Positions 31,641 to 41,639 of a DNA stretch of 64,000 nucleotides are shown here, piece after piece; the stretch's first letter is position 1, and every line of letters begins with the position of its first letter. Under the pieces are notes generated by a model. That model ran no database searches. It had not been told where the DNA came from and saw nothing but the letters and a program-made list of their open reading frames with translations. Source of the DNA: Cephalotus follicularis (taxonomy: Eukaryota; Streptophyta; Magnoliopsida; Oxalidales; Cephalotaceae); NCBI GenBank assembly GCA_001972305.1, contig BDDD01001366.1, forward strand, positions 186,001 to 250,000, in the 5' to 3' direction. A program made the translations under genes and the position numbers.

Positions 31641-33735
31641 AGAGTATGCTCCCTGGGGAGTCTTTTTTTGCCCCCCTGGGGGGTCTTTTTTATTTGCTTC
31701 TTGGGGAGTCTTTTCTGAATTTCCCCATGGGGGGTCTTTTTGATTTTCCCCCTGGGGGGTCTTTTTTTATTGCCCCCTGTGGGGTCTTTTTTATATGCTC
31801 CCTGGGGAGGTGTACCATCCATGCACTGAGCATGCTTGGCACCACCCATGCACTGAGCGTGCTTCCTGCCACCCATGCACAGTCTGAGGATGCAAGTGCC
31901 GAGATCTCCATGGTTAAGCGCTGAGGTTTCAGTCTCTTTCTCTGTAGTAGGCGTCGAGGAGGCACTAGAGCATGCATGGCACTGTGGTGCTGAGGATGCA
32001 TGGCAGTGGGCTCCAGTGCTGAGGAGCTGTGGGTGCATGACACTGGGGTCCATGGTGCTGAGGAAGGAAGGCGCCGTAGCCGAGGTGTCGGGGATGCACT
32101 GGAGCATGCATGGACCTCGGCTCCATAGCCGCTGAGGAGACGAGGAGGTATGGCACCGGGCTCCATGGTTGCGGAGGAAGGAAGGCACCGGGGATCCATA
32201 CGCTGCTGAGGAAGGAAGGCGTCGGGGATCCAAGATGGCGGGCTCCCTTCCCTGTGGTTTGGAAAGATGTTCGCTGGTGCTCCTCTTGGGAGTATCCTTT
32301 GGTCCTCCTTGTGGGAGTCTCGTCTGGTCCTCCTCTTGGGCTGCTTTGCCAGGACACACATCACTGGTTGGCATGTCTGCTCGGCATGTCAGCTGGAGGA
32401 GTCTCTAAGTGCTCCCCTGGAGGAGCCTTTTTGGAATGCCCCCTGGGGGGTCTTTTTGTAATGCCCCCTGGGGGGTCTTTTCGTGCTCCCCTGGAGGAGG
32501 CTTTGTTGAGTGATCCCCTGGGGGAGGCTTATTTGCTCCCCTGGCGGGGAGGATTTTTGTAATGCCCCCTGGGGGGTCTTTTCGTGCTCCCCTGGAGGAG
32601 GCTTTGTTGAATGCTCCCCTGGAGGAGTCTTTTTGGAATGCCCCATGGGGGGTCTTTTTGTAATGCTCCCTGGAGGGGTCTTTTCGTGCTCCTCTGGAGG
32701 AGGCTTTGTTGAGTGCTCCCCTGGAGGAGTCTTTGTCGAATGCTCCCCTGGAGGAGTCTTTTTTGAATTTCCCTGGGGGGTCTTTTTGTAATGCCCCCTA
32801 GGGGGTCTTTTCGTGCTCCCTTATAGGAGACTTTGTTGAGTGCTCCCCTGGGGGAGGCTTTTTTGCTCCCCTGGCGGGGGGGTCTTTTTGTAATACCCCC
32901 TGGGGGGTCTTTTCGTGCTCCCCTGGAAGAGGCTTTGTTGAGTGCTCCCCTAGGGGAGGCTTTTTTGCTCCCCTGGCGGGGAGGCTTTTTGGTGGCGCCT
33001 CCGGGTGTTTGTCCCCAGGTATGCTCGTAGGCGTTAAGGTTTTGTAATACCCCCTGGGGGGGTCTTTTCGTGCTCCCCTAGAGGACGCTTTGTTGAGTGC
33101 TCCCCTAGGGGAGGCTTTTTGGTGGCACCTCCGGGTGTTTGTTTGTCCCCAGGCATGCTCGTAGGCGTTATGGGAGAGTAAGCAGTTTTCCTTAGTTTTG
33201 CCAGTCCTCCCAACCTCGGACTAGCTCGGTCTCTGAAGATGTTTTGTCAGGTGAGCCCTGGTGGATCCCTTGGGTGCCTGGCTGGGGTAAGATTCCATCT
33301 TTTTAGTGTAAGTTGAGCATTTGGGGGACCTCGGGTGGTTGTCCCTTGCTTGGCGTTACTTTTTTGGTTTGCCCTCTGGGGGGTCTTTTTTGAATTGCCC
33401 CCTGGGGGGTCTTTTTGTAATGCCCCATGGAGGGTCTTTTTGGTGCTCCCCTGAGGGAAGTTTTTTATACTCCCCTGGGGGAGGCTTATGGGGCTCCTTT
33501 GGGGGAGGCTTCTGGTGCTTCCCTGGGGGAGGCTTCTGGTGCTCCCCTGGGTTAGGCTTCTGGGGCTCCCCTGGGGGAGGCTTCCTGTGCTCCCTTGGGG
33601 GAGGCTTCCTGGGCTCCCCTGGGGGAGGCTTCCTGGTGCTCCCCTGGGGGAGGCTTTTTGGTGCTCCCATGGGGGAGGCTTTTTGTGCTCCCCTGGGTGA
33701 GGCTTTATTTTTCCCCTGGCGGGGAGGCTTTTTGG
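31641..33735. repeat. Expanded hairpin minisatellite of element C (about 2.1 kb)
   Basis: Dozens of 20-30-bp units of two alternating types: TGCTCCCCTGGAGGAGGCTT and GCCCCCTGGGGGGTCTTTTT. Each has a GC palindrome followed by a T-run. A different GC-rich stretch (about 31800-32290, with GCACTGAGCATGCTTGG and CTGAGGAAGGAAGGC motifs) interrupts the array. A roughly 130-bp higher-order unit with GGTGTTTGTCCCCAGG occurs twice near 33000-33170. Long open frames across it (glycine- or proline-rich) follow from the repeat and are not evidence of a gene. Confidence 0.85.
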
Positions 33736-34130
33736 TGACTTGAGGGAGTTGATCGGCGGTTGTTCAGAGGTTTAAGGACATGAACATTGGTCCTCCGGTC
33801 TCTTGTAAACTTGGAACTATGATCTTGAACAAGTATTTTGAAAAAGATTCAACTGTATTGCTATCTTGAATTTGTACAACTTACACCAAATCCCCTGGGG
33901 GAGGCTTTTTCAAATGCTCGGCATTCCAAGCTCTGGCAAATTCCCTTCCCCCCAGAGTTTCAAGTTTGCTATGGGAAATACTTTGTCCTTCCCTTTATCC
34001 ATGATGGCATTTTTGTAACACTGCCTTGCTACCTGTTGGTCTCATCTAGCTTCCCCCATGCCAAACCTTGTAGGGAAGTTCATCAATAAGTGTCTCGTGG
34101 ACACTATCGCCTCCATTAGGTTTAGACCTG

Positions 34131-36312
34131 GTCACCCAATTATGGCATTGTACGGGTTGAGTGTATCTACCACCAGGAACGTCATCTGCACCTGGGTCTG
34201 GCGTGGAGCCGTGCCTGCAACCACGGACAGGTCGATGGATCCCAGAGGAAGGACCATCTCCCCTGCAAAGCCAACCAATGGGGTCTTCACCGGCTTCAGC
34301 TGATCTACCGGTATCCTTAACTGATCAAATGCATGTTTGTACAGGATATCGGTTGAGCTGCCGTTGTCAATAAGGATTCTCTTCATGGTGAAAAGCTCCA
34401 CTAGAAGGATATTACCTCCTCATGAGGAAGACGTACTCCCTCGTAGTCCGCCTCCGAGAAGGATATTACCTCCTCATCTCCACCTGTTCTCAGCCTCTTG
34501 TTGTGGTGAACTTGTTGCATAGCAAGAGATTGCCTTCCGTAGGCTTTTCTAGCATTTTTGTGATCGCCGCCAGATGCGACCCCCCTAGAGATGGTGTGGA
34601 TGACACCCCTGGGCTGTTGCTGTTGCTCCTCTTGTTGCCGAGGAGCCTCTTCCCCTCTTCCCTGGGGAGCATCTCTGTCCACATACTTGCGTAGGTGCCC
34701 CTTTCGAATCAGGTCCTCGATCTGATTCTTCAACTGCCTGCATTCCTCGGTATCATGTCCGTGGTCACGATGATACCTGTAGTATTTTTCTGTGTCCCTC
34801 TTCTCTGCTGGGGACCTCATCTTCTCGGGCCACTGGATGGGGACCTTGTCCTTCTCCACAGCAAGTATTCTGGTGAGTGTGTCCAGGAGGGGGGCAAAGT
34901 TGTTGTAGGATGGGACAGGCGCCCCTTTCCTGGGTGAATCATCCCTCATGGACAGCTTGTGTCTGAGGTCATCCTTTGGCAGGTCTGACCTCTCCCTCCT
35001 CTTCTCCTTGTTCCTGGGATCATTTCATGAATGCTCCCCTCTCTCCTCCTGATGGCCCAACCAGGGTGTTTTCTGTTTCCTGGCCGCCATCTCCTCCTCG
35101 GCGTTGACCTATTTTTCTGCTCTCCTCAGCAGGTCTGCCATATCCACCGCGGGTTTCTTCATAAGAGAGAAGGTGAAGGACAAGTTGTTCCTTAGCCCAC
35201 TGTTCAACGCTGCCAAGGCAAAAGACGGCTCAAGGTCCTTCACTGTGAGAGACTCCCTGTTCCCTCAGTGACTCATCTCTCTCCTGCACCACATTGATCA
35301 TGTGGGTGGAGTTTCTCCTCTGCGTGGTACTGTTGAGGAATTTAGTGACAAATAGCTCCGTAACCTGGTCAAAATCCTTCACTGACCTCTGAGCCAGGGT
35401 TGAGAACCATGGCTGGGCAGCTCCAGTCAATGTTGCCGGGAATCCTCGGCAAAACGTGGCGTCTGAGGCCTGGTGCACCAACATGGTTTGAATATAGGTG
35501 CGCACATGTTGGATGGGGTCCATGGACCCGTCATATTTGTCAAGGCTGGGGAGCTGGAATCCGCTGGGGAGACGCTCCGTCATGATTTTGGATGTGAAAG
35601 GGTGGACGCTAAGGTTGCGCACCTCTGACAGATACCCCCTTGGCTTCTCGGCTCCTTGGAGCCTTCTCTCCACCTCGGCAAGCCTCATGTTCATTGCTTG
35701 TTCCACATCCTCGATGTTCCTAGGCCTGCTAGAAACATGCAATTCCCCAGCCAATGTGGTCGGGCGGTCAATCCTGCTCCCTCGCTCCGTTCCAACTCTG
35801 CGCGAAGCGTTGGAGTGCGCTCGTGCCTCCTCTGCACCCCTGGCTTCCCCTTGGGGATCCACCTCCATTGCTTGATGCCTGGAGTGCTCTGGTCTAGGAT
35901 CATTGGGCTGATCTCGGGCAGTTGAGGACTCTCCCCTCTGAGATCCATGGATCTCAGGTCTCCTCCCTAGGGGAATATTATCCCCTGACCGCCTCGGGGG
36001 AAGTCCGTCTCCCCTCAGCGGGTTTCGCCTGGCACCTCGGGAGCGCCCCATCTCCACCACTGGTCTGCTAGGACCAGAAACTCCTCGGACAACTGGCGGA
36101 GCAAGTCTGGCATGTTATTGGGTGGCCAAACTAGTGACCAGCAAATCGGTGAGGCGTTCCACCCCTTGAATCAACTGATTGAACTACTCCCCCGTAACGG
36201 GAGCCTGCTCGGCGATGGCGGCAACTTGGCTGGTTTGGGCTGGGTCATTTCCAGCAGCAGGTTGGCTTCCACCGGCTGTGGAGTGGTTGTTGATGATCTT
36301 TCTCGGAGGCAT
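34131..36312 (-). pseudogene. Gag and protease of element C
   Basis: Reading leftwards from about 36312 (MPPRKIINNH): an arginine/proline-rich N-terminal part, then the retrotransposon gag core at about 35600-35230 (LDKYDGSMDPIQHVRTYIQ, WFSTLAQRSVKDF), and a zinc-knuckle-like segment at about 34800-34700 (YYRYHRDHGHDTEECRQLKN). The aspartic protease core is at about 34400-34131 (RILIDNGSSTDILY). The blocks are long and relatively well kept, with only a few breaks. Gag of element B (50241-48400) is the close homologue. Confidence 0.85.
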
Positions 36313-36358
36313 GATTCTGTATGGCTTTTCGTTGCGTTTCCCACAGACGGCACCAACT

Positions 36359-36444
36359 GTTGATGCAAAAATCCTTCCCTCAACAGTACCCCACGTGTAA
36401 GGGCTTGATTTGTTTAGGGAAACGCTGGAATCTGTCCGAGAAAN
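36359..36444 (-). repeat. Fragment of the 5' LTR of element C, ended by the N
   Basis: TGTTGATGCAAAAATCC follows the primer-site region (GTTGGTGCCGTCTGTGGG on the - strand) and matches the beginning of the 3' LTR for 86 bp. The remaining about 475 bp are not in the sequence. Confidence 0.85.
36444..36444. other. Single N at a sequence discontinuity (probable assembly join)
   Basis: Left: the interior of a Tat LTR. Right: the duplicated lipid-transfer gene block, beginning exactly here (GAAGAAAAAAATGTTGCTCC). The rest of the LTR and the upstream part of the duplicated locus are absent. Confidence 0.8.
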
Positions 36445-36473
36445 GAAGAAAAAAATGTTGCTCCTCTCTTTCC

Positions 36474-36480
36474 TATAAAT
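36474..36480 (+). promoter_or_regulatory. TATA box of lipid-transfer gene copy 2
   Basis: TATAAAT, 89 bp before the start codon, within a single CTTTCCTATAAATACTACC unit. Copy 1 has this 33-bp unit twice. Confidence 0.65.
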
Positions 36481-36568
36481 ACTACCATAGCGCTTCAATT
36501 ACAATTTAACACTAATCACCAACATTTGAGTACAGTGAATAGGTGCATAATAATATCCTTTTAGAGAA

Positions 36569-37021
36569 ATGTCAATTCCTGTCACTCGTTGTTTGATCAT
36601 GGCAATGGTGGTTGTGGTTGGAACCCTAATTTTTTGTGACCATGGTGCCAATGCCCAATGCAGCGAGATACCCCCTATTGATCTTATGTTTCAATGCGAA
36701 CGATTTGTTCAGATTTCAGGGCCAAAAATTCCTCCGTCACGGGAGTGTTGCTCTGTGGTGAAGAAGGTTGAGGTTCCATGCATTTGCAAAGTTGTTACAC
36801 CTGAAATTGAGAAAATTATTAGCATGGACAAGGTGGTCTATGTAGCCAGGACTTGTGGTGTCCCAGTTCAACCTGGAATGAAATGTGGAAGTAAGATTTA
36901 TATATATGCATATTGATGGTTTAACTCACTTACATAGTAATTCTTTATTTACTGCATTGCTAATGTGGTGATGGCATGTTTGCATGCTTCAGGCTACACA
37001 GTTCCTCCATCAATGGCATAA
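36569..37021 (+). CDS. Secreted non-specific lipid-transfer protein, type IV / DIR1-like, copy 2
   Basis: Exons 36569-36890 and 36993-37021 flank a 102-bp intron (GT at 36891, AG ending 36992) and give 116 residues. Ten residues differ from copy 1 (about 91% identity): A2S, G23C, Y25H, M34I, I40M, K48Q, P58R, I64V, L75V and K94R. All eight mature cysteines (31, 43, 60, 61, 71, 73, 96, 106), the signal peptide and the SYTVPPSMA tail are kept. G23C adds a cysteine in the signal peptide only. Several changes are conservative and no stop or frame change is seen, so purifying selection on both copies is plausible. As in copy 1, intron retention would end in KIYIYAY. Expected role is lipid binding in the apoplast; the true ligand is unknown. 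Confidence 0.9.
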
Positions 37022-38054
37022 AACTGCAAAACATGATGATACGTTTCCGGTAGTGGCACCAATAAGCAGTGAGGAACAACCCCTTTTGATGTATTCTTTC
37101 TCTTTGTTATTAACGAAATTGAAAAAAAAACATTGAAAAATATTAAAAATATAATATAAAACTTGAAAAATATAAGTCCCTCTCATTTCCAGCTTGTCAA
37201 TATTCAGTATATCCAAATATATGCGGAAATTTTTTAATAATTATGTTGAATAATCCAAACATGTATATATATACACAAGTACGTGCATATGTGTCAATTG
37301 GTTCATACCAAACTGGCTAAAATATTACAGTGTCCACTGTAAAATAAACTGAAAGCATAAATACAAACTCCAAAAACTGCAGGCTTCACATCAACTTGAA
37401 CATCCATGGTATATATGTAGCTCTTTAATATAGAGGTAGGTCAATTCGTACGGAATGGCCAGCTAAAACACGACTAAGGATGAAGAGAATATGTTAAATA
37501 AAATATACAGATATACAAGTTAATGGTTGGCTACTTATGATCGCAACGTATCTGTTTGGGCGACACTTGCACCACGTGGGACTCAAAAAATGTTATATTA
37601 TAAAGAAATTAGGAGTCCAATTAAATTTAAGTATGATTAGACACCTAATTAATTCGAACAAACTTTAATTCGATACACGTTACAAAAAATTAAGGTTCGG
37701 AAGTACATTTACGTACTTGAAAGGCATTAGCACTCATGTAACGTTAGCACTCATGTAACGTTCGTCACAATAACGATACTCACGTCTATGTCTCATTAAT
37801 CATTATGTTCCTTTAAATAACTATTAAAAGAAGCGTAACAAAATTTATTTACAAGGAGAAACACAAAATGTGATACATTTATTTTATTCTAGTATACTTA
37901 ATATCAAAATTTTCTTTAGATTCTCCTATCACATGCATTTAAATCTCAAGATTCTCATCACCTCAAGAATTTTAAAGGTAATTCCATACCAAATACCTCT
38001 AAATTTTATCGTTAGATATATTTTATTAACGTGTTTCATGTGAGCAAACCAATG

Positions 38055-38188
38055 ACCGAGGGTAATAATGCCCTCGCCATGCCTTTCTTTAAAAAAAAAA
38101 ATAAAAACGGGCAAAACGGCGAGGGGACTTAATGCCCTCGCCATGCCCTCGCCGTATGCCCTCGCCGTAGGCCTGTTTTTTAGTAGTG
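38055..38188 (-). mobile_element. CACTA-type transposon end, fragment 1
   Basis: On the - strand it begins CACTACTAAAAAACAGGCC, a CACTA terminus, followed by direct copies of GGCGAGGGCAT as sub-terminal repeats. It abuts the end of the duplicated gene block. It is homologous to 38983-39131, and the other end is not seen. Confidence 0.65.
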
Positions 38189-38982
38189 TATGTACGAAAT
38201 CTCTCACAACATATCTATTGCGAGGGATTTTGGCAGTCACAGCCTTACTCGTAATAGGACTCTTCACAATTGTTTTTTTTTTTTGTGAGGGATTTTTTAA
38301 TCCCTCCCAATTTTAAAATTTGTAAGGGATTATTGCGATGGATAATCCCTCACAATTTCATGATATTACGAAAGATTTTAAACCAATTTGCGAAGGATAC
38401 TTCTCATATTGTTTCAAATATTTGTGACAAATTTGCAAGAAATTATTAGAAAAATATCCCTCGCAATTAAAAAAAATCAAGAAAATGCATTTGAAAGAAT
38501 TTGATTAAACTTAAACCAAACCATTGATGCATTTGTTAGGATTTGATTAAACTTAAATCAAACTAATTAACTATGTTGCACTTGCACCTTAGACCTTTAT
38601 TGATTGAAAACCTTTACCAACTGAGCTGATACCTTAATGTTGATAGCATATACAAAGAATAATATATAACCTTTGGGACACTCCGTGTCACATTTATGAG
38701 GTCTGGCATGTAAAAGAAGAGTGAGCGCATTATCTTATTATAATTAATTATTAATATTATTTAAAAAAAAGGTGTGAAGCGCCGGTGCGATCTGATCCGT
38801 GGCGATGCGTGCGTGCATGCAGAGATAATGTGCGGTGCGTGTGGTGGAGTGAAGGTGCTCTGCGCTACACGAACTGGTGGTGGAGTGGAGGTGATTTGCA
38901 ACAGTTTTGGTAAAAATGGAGAAAAGTATGTACTGCGGCCGTGAAAGAAAAAAATAGAAGAAAAGCCGGTAATGTAGGGTTA
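38189..38982. other. CACTA-like remnants and AT-rich DNA
   Basis: 38189-38470 has repeated GCGAGGGAT / ATCCCTC(A/G)CAA motifs in both orientations (for example TTGTGAGGGATTTTTT and GGATAATCCCTCACAA), like the inner part of plant CACTA elements. 38471-38740 is unremarkable. 38760-38940 is GC-richer, with GTGCGTGTGGTGGAGTG-type low complexity. No transposase is visible. Confidence 0.5.
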
Positions 38983-39131
38983 CTTGGGGCGAGGGCATGA
39001 CGAGAGCATTAAGTGCCCTCGCCATGTCGCTTTTTAAAAATAAGACCGGGGAAACTAGCCAACGGCGAGGGGAGTAAGTGCCCTCGCCCACTGCCCTCGT
39101 CGTTGTTTTTTTGTTTTTTTTTTTTGTAGTG
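38983..39131 (-). mobile_element. CACTA-type transposon end, fragment 2
   Basis: On the - strand it begins CACTACAAAAAAAA and carries the same GGCGAGGGCA sub-terminal repeats as fragment 1, including GGCGAGGGCACTTA and CGAGGGCAT. Both fragments point the same way, so they are two separate ends rather than the two ends of one element. Confidence 0.65.
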
Positions 39132-40249
39132 ATCGCAATATCAACAAGGGTATGTTGCGAGGAAAATTTTTTTGGCAATTTTTGGAGGAAAATGTCCAAT
39201 TTGGAGAGAAAATTTTGTGAGGGTTTACGACTAGTGAAATTCCCTCACAATATTTGGAGGAAAATGTCCAGTTTCAAGGGAAACTTTTGCTAGGGATTAC
39301 AACTATGTTGTGAAGGAAAATCCTTCGCAAAATCATCGAGAGTATGTTGCGAGGGATTTTCTATCACAATGTTTGGAGGGAGAACATTGTTTTTTTTCCT
39401 TTTTATAAGACTTAAAACTTTATCTTAAAATTTTTAAAAAGTACATAATATATTTAATTTATAATTTTTGGTTAATTATTTGTTTCTACTTCTAATTAAA
39501 TTTTTTTTCTTACTTTATATATTTATTAATTGTTATAATATAATTACTATATAAACATTTGGCACCAATTATAAACGTTCAATATGGATATTATAAATAA
39601 TAGATATTACAAATCAATAAGTACATTAGTTTTTTTTTATTGTTATTACTTATTATTACCTCTATAAGTTTATAAAATAATTGCTTTAATTATTATATAA
39701 ATCTACACTAAAATCAAGTAACTCAATAATTTAATTAAATTAATGTTAAAAAACTTAATTAACCTAAAATAAATACACATGCATAAGACTAAAATTAGGT
39801 TTGGACCAAAAAAAACCCAACAACCCAACCGGAACCAATCCGTGGATCGAGTTTTTAGATATCGAGACGGAGTCATAATATTGGAGAAGCCGCCTATAGT
39901 TTTAGGTATCTAAGAAGCTGCTTGAAGAAATATGTTGATTAACTATAATTCAATACATGTTTTGTTTATGCAAACTTTTAATAATGATTAATATAATTTT
40001 TTGAATTATGGGAAATCTTATTTGTTATACAAAGAAAATTTCAATAAAAATGTAGTATAAAGAAGTGATTAAATAAATATGACAGATAATGTGCATATGT
40101 ATGTGTACTAAAAATTTTCAAGTATGAATAAATTTTCATGCTAAAGTATTTAAAATAGTTAATTTGAAGTACTGTTAATTAAACAATATTAAATAATAAT
40201 AATATTGTGCTTGACTAAATTATTAATAGTTATTATTGTTTGATTAATA
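39132..40249. other. CACTA-like remnant (to about 39400), then AT-rich DNA
   Basis: 39132-39390 repeats TATGTTGCGAGG, TTTGGAGGAAAATGTCCA (twice) and TGCGAGGGATTTT. From 39400 to 40249 the sequence is very AT-rich with no gene or clear repeat. The last five bases before element B (CTATT, 40250-40254) are its target duplication. Confidence 0.5.
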
Positions 40250-40254
40250 CTATT

Positions 40255-41097
40255 TGTTGATGTTAAAATCCTACCATCAACAGTACCCCACGTGAAGGGT
40301 TTTGATTTCTTTAGGGAAACACTTGAATATATCTGAGAAAGGTGTTTGATGGTTGAGAATCCCTGCACAAGTAGAACAAACAAGGGTAGAAGGTCCAAGA
40401 GGTTGTTCTCCCGGGGACACTCCGACCCTCAAGTTAGTAGATGCACAGAGAAAACTAGGTTCTTTATAATGCTAAAATGACTAACCTTTGTACAGTTTGT
40501 GAAACTGGTATTTATAGAATTGGTTGGTAACTGTCTGAGCGTGAAAAACGGAGGTGATTGTTATCCCCTAAGGAAATGCCGAGGATCTCGGTCATTTCCC
40601 TTGATCTCCGCCGGATTTGTTGGTACTTTCCTTGTAGGTCGTTTACCATATCCTATCTTTCCATATATGAGGAGATGAGCCCCTGGAATGTAGGCGGATG
40701 TCAATGCCTCATCCTGTGGAGGACGGCTGTAGAGGGTGAGGAAACATAGGTCATCTGGTCTCTTGTCCGCTTCCAGGTCTTCAACGTTAAGAGCTTCTTC
40801 AAGGGCTTGTGCCAAAGGCATTGTGTTGCTCGCAAAGGCCCGAGGAAGAGGTCTTCCACAATACAGTTGGAGAGGAGGTCCTCGGCACTGGTGCCGAGGA
40901 GGATGACCTCTGCAAAGCCGCCACGGGGGAACTCCTCGGCATTGATGCCAAGGAGGAGATTACCTGTTATTGCCGCTGGAGTTAATGAGCTTCCTCTGAC
41001 TCGTGCTCGTATATAAGCCTTAAAGTTCCTAGAGTCTTGGCAACGCCTTCAGGGGACACGTGTTGTTCTTGGTATAGATAGATTTTTCTCCATATCA
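40255..41097 (-). repeat. 3' LTR of element B (843 bp)
   Basis: Runs from TGTTGATGTTAAAATCC to TTCTCCATATCA, next to the polypurine tract (41098-41115, CAGGGGGCATA on the - strand). A sense TATA box (CTATAAATACC, - strand) lies near 40510. On the other strand TATATAAG (41010-41017) points toward the antisense ORF. Confidence 0.9.
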
Positions 41098-41423
41098 TAT
41101 GCCCCCTGGTCCTTCTTCTGTGGCAGTGGCAGAGGAGGAGGAGCAGAGCTGAGAGTTATCACTCGGGCATGCCTCCACACTGTGACGTTCAAATTCTTAA
41201 TTAGCTGTCAGGTTTGGGTTCCTTCACACCCTCCTCGACTGCTGGACTTGCGTGGCTGGCCCAAATCAAAAATCTTTAAGTGGCGTATAGGGCACGATTT
41301 ACACCTGGCATGCTCTACTCATTTCTCACCTCTATCTCTTTGTTTCCCGCGCTTGATTGGACGGTTCATTCCTCAGCCGTTAGATCTGTGCGACTTGGAT
41401 GGATAGGATCCGAGTTTGTGGTC

Positions 41424-41430
41424 TTTAAAA
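41424..41430 (+). promoter_or_regulatory. Possible core promoter (TTTAAAA) of the antisense ORF in element B
   Basis: GTCTTTAAAAGGCATCTTTT lies about 210 bp upstream of the antisense start codon, with a counterpart in element A (7258-7270). TATATAAG in the LTR at 41010-41017 is an alternative. Confidence 0.35.
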
Positions 41431-41639
41431 GGCATCTTTTTCTCAATGAAAAGACTCTTCACCTTTTGCATTTCTAATCTTCGTCTTTTTGCTGAGATCT
41501 CACTAGATCTCTAGTGCTTCTCAATCTACCTTGTTATGCCATTTTCTTGTCAAAGTTCTTGGTAAATGCTCGTCATCTTCTCGCTGTTTCAGTTTGAGCT
41601 AGGTTTTCTTTAGTCTTTTCTTCTCTTCGGTTAGCGTAA

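Larger units (their letters stand above)
30523..36444 (-). mobile_element. Tat-lineage element C: gag and protease kept, no visible RT/RNase H/integrase, expanded minisatellite
   Basis: On the - strand: 5' LTR fragment (36359-36444, cut by the N), gag and protease (36312-34131), a short remnant of the integrase end near 33930, a 2-kb minisatellite, a conserved spacer, a polypurine tract (AAGGGGGGCATA, reverse complement of 31083-31094) and a 3' LTR. RT, RNase H, most of integrase and the antisense ORF are not seen, so this is a non-autonomous derivative of the family of elements A and B. In the 80-odd bp where its two LTRs can be compared, about three differences were counted. That suggests an age of the order of one to a few million years, with large error. 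Confidence 0.85.
36445..38053. repeat. Segmental duplication, copy 2 (partner 10007-11620)
   Basis: Homologous to copy 1 from the N to AAACCAAT at 38053, where a CACTA-type fragment begins. It includes the complete gene, promoter and downstream DNA, with small insertions and losses relative to copy 1. Confidence 0.85.

Noticed and set aside
31641-33735. Regularly spaced repeats suggestive of a CRISPR array
   Set aside because: Plant nuclear DNA; the units are contiguous minisatellite copies without unique spacers or cas genes.
33321-33743. Long glycine/phenylalanine-rich and proline-rich open frames (PPGE repeats) that look like structural proteins
   Set aside because: They lie entirely in the hairpin minisatellite of element C, occur on both strands and are explained by the repeat period; there is no start context, signal peptide or family similarity.
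34131-36312. Complementary-strand open frames over gag and protease (for example near 35498-35925) as separate genes
   Set aside because: They are shadows of the - strand gag frame, with no conserved motif; the - strand has clear gag and protease motifs.
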